11,650 nt of DNA from Chloroflexota bacterium (GTDB lineage Bacteria > Chloroflexota > UBA6077 > JACCZL01), in assembly GCA_013695975.1 (NCBI GenBank), contig JACCZL010001020.1, positions 1-11,650 on the forward strand. Reading direction: 5' to 3'. Position 1 is the stretch's first letter. Every line of letters begins with the position of its first letter. The notes beneath the pieces are model-generated. The model did not search any database. It was not told the DNA's origin and was given only the letters and a program-made list of their open reading frames with translations. Position numbers and translations under genes: made by a program. Below, one piece after another: positions 6,912 to 11,650 of the stretch.

Positions 6912-8921
6912 ATGAAGAACCTGGGCCTCCGGCGCCTGCGCCCCGCCCCCGCCATCTTGATCGGGGCGATCGGCCTGCTCTGGGCCTTTTCCACCGGAGC
7001 GGTCCGTGACTTCGTCTGGGCCGACGTCCGCGCGGGCCTGATCCGTCTGGACGGACTCTCGCGGGTCACCCGCGGCCTGGTCTTGCTGGGCTTTGGGCTA
7101 CTCATGCTGATGGTGGGCGCGCTGCTGTTCAACGACGTCTGGCGGGCCGAGTCTCGGCTCCTGCCGCTGGTCAGGGGCGTCGCCGGACGCGGGACGATGC
7201 TGCCGGCCTCGCTGGCACCGGCGACGCTGTTCCTGCTCTCGGTTGCCTGGACGTTCGCCCTGGTGGGCGCCCTCCACGGGCATTGGGCGATCCGCCTGGC
7301 CATCCTCACGCTCTACTCCCTGTCGGCGCTCGGCTGGAGCAGTCAGGCCGGTCTGGCAGACCGCGGCGCGATGATGATCGGCTGGGCGACGCTGGCCGCC
7401 GTGCCGCTCTTCTTCGCCCTCCGCTGGCGGGGACCGGCCCGCCCGACGCTCGACTTCGTTGTTTTGTTGCCGCTCGTCGGGCTGACCTTCGTGCAGATGC
7501 AAGCGCTGGGCGTCGAAACGTGGCGGTCGAGCGGCATCCCGACGGTTCTCGCCAGCCTCGCAGCCAGCGTCCAGAATCTGTCGGCCCTGACCTTCCCGCT
7601 TCTGCTGCGGGCGGGCTTCAACATCGCCGATTTCACGCGGCGGGCCGCCGGCTGGACGGTCGCGATCGCCGAGCGCCGCTTGCCGAGCTGGGCGCCACCG
7701 TCGCTGCTGCTCCTGCTGCTCGGCTGGCGTTTGCGCGAGGCCGTCCTCGAGACGGTCGAGCGGGCCAGCCGAAGCTCGCTCGAGGTGGAGATCCTGCCCC
7801 TCGTCGGCGGACTCGCCGTGCCGCTGAGCGTGGGCCTGGTCTGGTGGCTGGTCGTCGGACGACCCGGCGCCCGCGACACGTTTCCCCCCTCCGCGGAGGC
7901 GCTCACGGCGGCCGCCGGCAGGCATGCCCTCCCCTTGATCGTCGCCTGGCTTGCTCTCAACTTGCTCGTCTTCGTCCTCACCGAAGTCGCCGTCGCCGTC
8001 ATCGTCGTCCTGGGCTACGACGCCGCTCGGGATGTGTATGCGCAGATCTCGGCGATTACCGCCTGGGCCAACAGCCGGTCGGCAAACCTCGGCTGGCGCC
8101 TCTTCGTCGACGGGCTCGCGCTGGCGGCGGCCGTCGCGCTGAGCCGTCGCGGCCATCGTCCCCTCGCCCTCTACCTGGGCATCTTCGGGCTGCTCGACGT
8201 AAGGTCCGCGCTCACCGCCGCCGACGCTCCCCTCGGCCGCTTCTACTCCGTCGGGCCCGGCACGCCGGTCGATTTCTGGTGGCTAGTCCTGTTTAGCCTG
8301 ATCGCGCTTTTCTGGCTGGTTCGCGGGCGGCTGACCTCGGCGAGGGTCAATCGGCTCCTCTTCGTCGTGCTGGTGACGGCGCTTCTCCGTCAGACCGACT
8401 TCATCTCCAACCCGTTCAGCCCGTTCCTCGGCTTCGCCGGGATCGGCTTCATCGCCTTCGGCATCGTCTGGGACGCGGTGACGGTCGGCGCATGGGCCAA
8501 CGCGACGTCGCCGACCCTGCCGCGCGTCAGCCGGGTCTTCCTGTATCTCGGCTACGTCCTCCTCACCGTCACGGTCATCAACTGGTCACTCACCCTCCAC
8601 AACCTGACCGCGGTGAGCTGGTTCACCGGCGAGATCGGCCTCGGCGGTCTCAACGTCTTCGGCCGCCCGCTACTCTACGCCATCTTCGCCGTGACCCTCA
8701 CCCTGCCGCCCGGTCACCATCCGCCCACCGTCAAGCGGCCACAGCATGTGATCGCCGACGGGCCGGGCCGATCTGCAGGACGTGGCAGACCGTACGTCAG
8801 AGGCCCGCTCCTACGACTCGCCGCGTTCGCGGAGGCGGGGGTCGAGGGCGCGCCTGAAGCCGTCGCCGAGGAGGTTCAGGCCCAGGACGGTCAGGAAGAT
8901 CGCCGCGCCGGGGAAGAATGA
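6912..8921 (+). CDS. Polytopic membrane protein of unknown function
   Basis: I do not recognise this family. The 669-residue frame starts at ATG 6912, 44 bases after the propeller pseudogene, with only a weak binding site. About 15 hydrophobic segments can be seen, for example near 14-30, 55-73, 103-122, 125-142, 153-170, 181-198, 292-316, 340-368, 398-411, 417-430, 455-471, 481-492, 504-525, 541-562 and 585-598. Between them are short Arg-rich loops, and an amphipathic stretch lies at 272-292. No catalytic motif stands out. After about residue 600 the sequence becomes polar and Arg/Gly/Ala-rich. Residues 634-669 are read antisense to the end of dppC, so the natural stop has probably been lost or frameshifted and the true protein should end near 600-630. 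Same strand and short spacing suggest it was co-transcribed with the propeller gene as a two-gene unit. Confidence 0.7.
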   Translation: MKNLGLRRLRPAPAILIGAIGLLWAFSTGAVRDFVWADVRAGLIRLDGLSRVTRGLVLLGFGLLMLMVGALLFNDVWRAESRLLPLVRGVAGRGTMLPASLAPATLFLLSVAWTFALVGALHGHWAIRLAILTLYSLSALGWSSQAGLADRGAMMIGWATLAAVPLFFALRWRGPARPTLDFVVLLPLVGLTFVQMQALGVETWRSSGIPTVLASLAASVQNLSALTFPLLLRAGFNIADFTRRAAGWTVAIAERRLPSWAPPSLLLLLLGWRLREAVLETVERASRSSLEVEILPLVGGLAVPLSVGLVWWLVVGRPGARDTFPPSAEALTAAAGRHALPLIVAWLALNLLVFVLTEVAVAVIVVLGYDAARDVYAQISAITAWANSRSANLGWRLFVDGLALAAAVALSRRGHRPLALYLGIFGLLDVRSALTAADAPLGRFYSVGPGTPVDFWWLVLFSLIALFWLVRGRLTSARVNRLLFVVLVTALLRQTDFISNPFSPFLGFAGIGFIAFGIVWDAVTVGAWANATSPTLPRVSRVFLYLGYVLLTVTVINWSLTLHNLTAVSWFTGEIGLGGLNVFGRPLLYAIFAVTLTLPPGHHPPTVKRPQHVIADGPGRSAGRGRPYVRGPLLRLAAFAEAGVEGAPEAVAEEVQAQDGQEDRRAGEE

Positions 8922-9716
8922 GAGCCAGGGCGCGACCTGCATGTACTGGTAGGCCGAGCGGAGCATCGACCCCCAGCTTGGCGTCGGTGGCTGCACCCCG
9001 AGACCCAGGAAGCTCAGCGTCGCCTCGACGATGATCGCCAGCGCCACCATCAACGACGCCTGGACGATCACCGGCGCCAGGACGTTCGGCAAAACGTGCG
9101 ACCACATGATCCGCCCATCGCCGGCCCCCAGCACCCGCGCAGCCAGGACGAAGTCCCGTTCCCGCACCGAGAGCGCCGAGCCGCGGACGAGCCGCGCGAA
9201 GACTGGGGTGAAGACGATCCCGATCGCGATCATCGCGTTGCCGAGCCCCGGCCCGAGCGCCGCCGCGATCGCCAGGGCGAGGACGATCCCCGGGAACGAC
9301 CAGAGCGCATCCGACAGGCGCATCAGCAGGTCGTCGACCCAGCCTCGCCAGTAGCCGGCCGCCAGGCCCATCAGCGTCCCGACGATCGTCGCGAAGCCGA
9401 CCGACACCAGTCCCGCCTGGATCGACACTCGCGTCCCGTGGATGATCCGACTGAGGTTGTCGCGGCCGAGGTTGTCGGTCCCCATCGGGTGCTCGAGGGT
9501 AGGGTTGCTCAGAATCGCCGTGTAGTCCTGTACGGCCGGGCTGTAGGGGCTCACCACGTCCGCGGTCAGGGCCAGGAAAATGGTGAGCAGCGTGACGACC
9601 AGCCCGAAGCCGGCCCCTCGGGTGCGGAGCACCCGCCGGACGAACACGCCCAGATCGCTCCGGGAGCCCACGATCGGCCCCCCGACCGTCGGGCGAACGG
9701 TCGCGACGCTCTCCAT
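8811..9716 (-). CDS. dppC: Peptide/nickel-class ABC transporter permease, DppC type
   Basis: An inner-membrane permease subunit of a peptide/nickel/opine (PepT) family ABC importer; it pairs with the DppB-type subunit encoded just upstream. The 301-residue length is typical. An N-terminal cytoplasmic tail and first membrane helix (about 36-55) precede the DppC-specific motif HPMGTDNLGRD (76-86). The permease core has helices near 97-121, 142-155, 160-175 and 212-235. The EAA coupling loop AARVLGAGDGRIMWSHVLPN (192-211) docks on the ATPase. The C-terminus LLGDGFRRALDPRLRERG is a family hallmark. The start is ATG 9716, 26 bases after the dppB stop. It ends at TAG 8811, inside the 3' end of the convergent membrane-protein frame, with no terminator hairpin visible. 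The transported substrate cannot be told from the permease. Confidence 0.95.
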   Translation of the reverse strand: MESVATVRPTVGGPIVGSRSDLGVFVRRVLRTRGAGFGLVVTLLTIFLALTADVVSPYSPAVQDYTAILSNPTLEHPMGTDNLGRDNLSRIIHGTRVSIQAGLVSVGFATIVGTLMGLAAGYWRGWVDDLLMRLSDALWSFPGIVLALAIAAALGPGLGNAMIAIGIVFTPVFARLVRGSALSVRERDFVLAARVLGAGDGRIMWSHVLPNVLAPVIVQASLMVALAIIVEATLSFLGLGVQPPTPSWGSMLRSAYQYMQVAPWLSFFPGAAIFLTVLGLNLLGDGFRRALDPRLRERGES

Positions 9717-9742
9717 GCTTACCCTACGTCACCCGCCCCCAC

Positions 9743-10693
9743 TCAGGCGTACCGAATGCGCGGGTCGAGGTACGAGTAGAGCACGTCGGTCAGGAGGTTG
9801 CTGAGGAACACCGCGACCGCCAGAATCAGCACCACGCCCTGGAGGGACGGAAAGTCGCGAAAGAAGATCGAGTCGGCGGCCAGGCGGCCCAACCCCGGCA
9901 GGGCGAAGATCGTCTCGACCACGACTGCCCCGCCGAACAGCCGCCCGGTCTGGAGGCCGATGATCGTGACGACCGGGATCAGAGCGTTCCGCAGGGCGTG
10001 GCGGGCGACGATCGGGGCTTCGCGGAGGCCCTTGGCCCAGGCGGTCACGATGTACTCCTGATGGAGCACCTCGAGCAGCGCCGACCGGACCTGCCGCATG
10101 ATGACCGCCGCCTGCTCCGTTCCCAACGCCAGGGCCGGCAGGAGCATGAGCTGCAGGTTCTGGCCCAACCCCGTCGAGGGCGCGGCGTACCCGGAGGGCG
10201 GCAGCCAGCCCAGCCAGAGGGCGAAGACGTAGATCAGCATAATCCCGAGCCAGAACGATGGGATCGCCAGGCCGCTGACCGCCGCGATCGTGCCCACCAT
10301 GTCGAGTCGCGAGTTCGGCCGAATCGCCGAGATGATCCCAACCGGGACGGCCACGGCAAGGCCGATCGCCATCGCCATCACGGTCAACTGCAGGGTCACC
10401 GGAAAACGGGCCTTGAGGGCCTCCCAAACTGGCTCTCGTGTCCGGACCGACCGCCCAAGGTCTCCCTGGAGGGTCCGCCCCAGCCAGAGCGCGTACTGCA
10501 CCGGCACCGGCTGGTCCAGGCCCAGCTCCCGCCGCATCGCCTCGTAGGCGACCTTGTCCATCGCCGCCGCCTCGCCCAGGAACGCCAACGCCGGATCCCC
10601 CGGCAGCAGCATCGTGATCGAGAAGGTGACCACCGTCACCAGCAGCAGCGTCGGGATGCTCTGGAGCACCCGCCGAACGAGATACGTCTTCAC
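9743..10693 (-). CDS. dppB: Peptide/nickel-class ABC transporter permease, DppB type
   Basis: The partner permease of the DppC-type subunit. The 316-residue product begins with the family's KTYLVRRVLQSIPTLLLV helix (2-19) and continues LLPGDPA (29-35) and ELGLDQPVPVQYALWL (56-71). Core helices lie near 99-122, 133-163 and 180-195. The EAA loop spans YIVTAWAKGLREAPIVARHA (214-233) and continues to ALIP. GGAVVVETIFALPGLG (254-269) is a strong DppB signature, and the C-terminus ends LTDVLYSYLDPRIRYA. The start GTG 10693 overlaps the stop of the oxygenase gene as GTGA (10690-10693). No Shine-Dalgarno sequence precedes it, so translation is probably coupled to the upstream gene. ATP-binding subunits and solute-binding protein are absent from the window and must lie beyond the right edge or elsewhere. 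Confidence 0.95.
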   Translation of the reverse strand: MKTYLVRRVLQSIPTLLLVTVVTFSITMLLPGDPALAFLGEAAAMDKVAYEAMRRELGLDQPVPVQYALWLGRTLQGDLGRSVRTREPVWEALKARFPVTLQLTVMAMAIGLAVAVPVGIISAIRPNSRLDMVGTIAAVSGLAIPSFWLGIMLIYVFALWLGWLPPSGYAAPSTGLGQNLQLMLLPALALGTEQAAVIMRQVRSALLEVLHQEYIVTAWAKGLREAPIVARHALRNALIPVVTIIGLQTGRLFGGAVVVETIFALPGLGRLAADSIFFRDFPSLQGVVLILAVAVFLSNLLTDVLYSYLDPRIRYA

Positions 10694-11535
10694 CCGTCGC
10701 GCTGGAGCGGGTCGCTGATCTCGCCCGGCAGCTTGAAGACGCCCTCCATCATCCGTACGCGGTACGGGTTCTCACCCCGGACCATCATCCCGTTGCCGGC
10801 GTGCGCGTTCGACCCGCCAATGGCCACGTTGTCGGCAGCCCGGTACTGGATGATGATCGCGCTGCGCGGCTTCGTGCCGAGGTTGGCCGTCGAGCTGTGG
10901 AGCATGTTGCAGTGGTGCAGCTCCATCCCGCCGGCCGGGACCGGCACCTTGATCTGACCGGACGGATCCTCGACGACGGTTTTGTCTTCGAGCTGGGACG
11001 AAAAGGCGCCGTCCTTGGCGAACAAGTGGTTGCGCGGCCCCCAGTTGTGGCTGCCCGGAACGATCGTCAGGCAGCCGTTCTCCTCGGTCGACTCGTCCAG
11101 GTAGATCATCACCGCGAGGAGGTCGAAGTTGGTGTGGGGGAAGAACGGGTAGTCCTGATGCCACTCGAAGCGCGCCTCACGGCTGCTCGGCGGCTTGAGG
11201 TTGAGCTTGGTATGGTGGAGCTGGATGTTCGGCCCGATCAGGTTCTCGACCACGTCGAGGATCTTCGGGTTGAAGACCAGATCGTGAAACGCCTGGTGGT
11301 GGGCGAAGGGGCTGAAGATCCGTCGAACGTAGTAGCGCCCGTCATCGCCCCGCGTCACCGAAAACTTCCCGTTCGTCTCGGTCAGCCCCTCGGCCTCCTC
11401 CAGGACCTCGGCCAACGCCGCCCGCAGCACCGCCAGCTCCTGCTGGTCCAGCAGCTCCGGAAAAACCAGATAGCCCTGCTCCTCGTAGTGCGCCTTCTGC
11501 TGCTCCAGCGTCATCGTCGGTGTCGCTACCGTCAT
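10690..11535 (-). CDS. Phytanoyl-CoA dioxygenase-family Fe(II)/2-oxoglutarate oxygenase
   Basis: A 281-residue member of the PhyH family, non-haem iron oxygenases that hydroxylate small molecules using O2 and 2-oxoglutarate and release succinate and CO2. The metal triad is visible: H126 and D128 in WHQDYPFF, and H213 in MLHSSTAN. R224 follows 11 residues after H213, the spacing expected for the 2-oxoglutarate carboxylate-binding arginine. Other family features are an N-terminal YEEQGYLVFPELL (17-29), CLTIVPGSHNWG (155-166) and a Gly/Asn-rich tail GGSNAHAGNGMMVRGENP (240-257). The start is ATG 11535, not the in-frame codon 24 codons upstream, because AAGGAGGAG precedes it at ideal spacing. Bacterial PhyH enzymes act on very different substrates, so none is assigned. 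Coupling to dppB suggests that it acts on what the transporter imports (inference). Confidence 0.93.
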   Translation of the reverse strand: MTVATPTMTLEQQKAHYEEQGYLVFPELLDQQELAVLRAALAEVLEEAEGLTETNGKFSVTRGDDGRYYVRRIFSPFAHHQAFHDLVFNPKILDVVENLIGPNIQLHHTKLNLKPPSSREARFEWHQDYPFFPHTNFDLLAVMIYLDESTEENGCLTIVPGSHNWGPRNHLFAKDGAFSSQLEDKTVVEDPSGQIKVPVPAGGMELHHCNMLHSSTANLGTKPRSAIIIQYRAADNVAIGGSNAHAGNGMMVRGENPYRVRMMEGVFKLPGEISDPLQRDG

Positions 11536-11540
11536 CGTCG

Positions 11541-11549
11541 CTCCTCCTT
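11541..11549 (-). promoter_or_regulatory. Strong ribosome binding site of the oxygenase gene
   Basis: The minus strand reads AAGGAGGAG, the closest match to the anti-Shine-Dalgarno sequence in the window, ending five bases before ATG 11535. It decides between this start and the longer in-frame alternative, which would run into the palindrome at 11600-11618. Confidence 0.8.
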
Positions 11550-11582
11550 GCCCTTGGTCAGCGCACCCTCGTGCTCCGACCG

Positions 11583-11595
11583 AGATGGGCCATCT
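11583..11595. promoter_or_regulatory. Small perfect palindrome upstream of the oxygenase operon
   Basis: AGATGG-G-CCATCT is a perfect six-base inverted repeat around one base, about 50 bases upstream of the oxygenase start. It could be an operator, or it could be the flank of the neighbouring repeat. No -10/-35 pair was convincing in the 115-base region upstream of the gene. Confidence 0.3.
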
Positions 11596-11599
11596 GTAG

Positions 11600-11618
11600 G
11601 GGCGCACGGCGTGCGCCC
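11600..11618. repeat. REP-like palindrome, with the start of a possible second copy at 11641-11650
   Basis: GGGCGCAC, three-base loop GGC, then GTGCGCCC form a perfect eight-base stem. The last ten bases of the window, GGGCGCACGC, begin with the same arm, so a second element probably crosses the edge. Paired GC-rich palindromes between operons are typical of REP/BIME-type dispersed repeats. It lies in the 5' untranslated or promoter region of the oxygenase operon. Only one complete copy is visible here, so dispersal is inferred. Confidence 0.5.
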
Positions 11619-11650
11619 AGCCTCGCGTGCAGTGCAGTCAGGGCGCACGC

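Noticed and set aside
7098..8156. Minus-strand open frame of 352 codons opposite the membrane protein
   Set aside because: Its Arg/Glu/Gln-rich translation is the reverse of hydrophobic codons; the plus strand codes for regular membrane helices.
8771..8788. Possible terminator hairpin TCTGC...GCAGA between the convergent genes
   Set aside because: The stem has only five pairs around an eight-base loop and there is no T-run on either strand.
11536..11607. 24-codon N-terminal extension of the oxygenase
   Set aside because: The ideal ribosome binding site precedes ATG 11535, and the extra residues match no family feature and run into the palindrome.

Overview
The window looks like high-GC bacterial chromosome, most likely Chloroflexota and perhaps Thermomicrobia-like. 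The basis is an operon in which rplI and dnaB are followed by a DnaD-type and a DnaI/DnaC-type helicase-loading gene, together with the N-terminal style of the DnaD-like protein. The assignment is an inference from gene style, not a search result.

Layout. (1) Positions 4211 down to 1, minus strand: one compact operon of rplI (ribosomal protein bL9), dnaB (replicative helicase), a DnaD-like replication protein, a helicase-loader ATPase carrying two P-loop modules in one chain, and the start of psuG (pseudouridine-5'-phosphate glycosidase), which runs off the left edge. The genes are separated by 23 and 56 bases or overlap (a 4-base GTGA junction and an 86-base overlap). A putative extended -10 promoter precedes rplI. 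(2) Positions 4419-8921, plus strand: a divergent locus of unrecognised function. First is a membrane-anchored PQQ-like beta-propeller gene that is broken by a frame change near 5060 and an in-frame TAG at 6541. It is followed by a polytopic membrane protein whose C-terminus runs antisense into the next operon, which suggests that it too is damaged at its end. (3) Positions 11535 down to 8811, minus strand: an operon of a phytanoyl-CoA dioxygenase-like Fe(II)/2-oxoglutarate oxygenase, then DppB-type and DppC-type permease subunits of a peptide/nickel-class ABC importer. The oxygenase and DppB overlap by GTGA. The ATPases and solute-binding protein are not in the window. (4) The right edge carries a strong palindrome (11600-11618) and the beginning of what may be a second copy, like a dispersed REP-type element.

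How the parts fit. Region 1 supplies helicase, DnaD-type factor and loader from one transcript, so the helicase-loading machinery is co-expressed with a ribosomal protein. The double-module loader is the most unusual gene here. Region 2 looks like a decaying pair: an extracytoplasmic propeller plus a multi-spanning partner. Region 3 couples uptake of an unknown small molecule to its possible oxidation. No gene-free stretch exceeds about 210 bases, and I see no tRNA, rRNA, CRISPR array, insertion sequence or convincing terminator.
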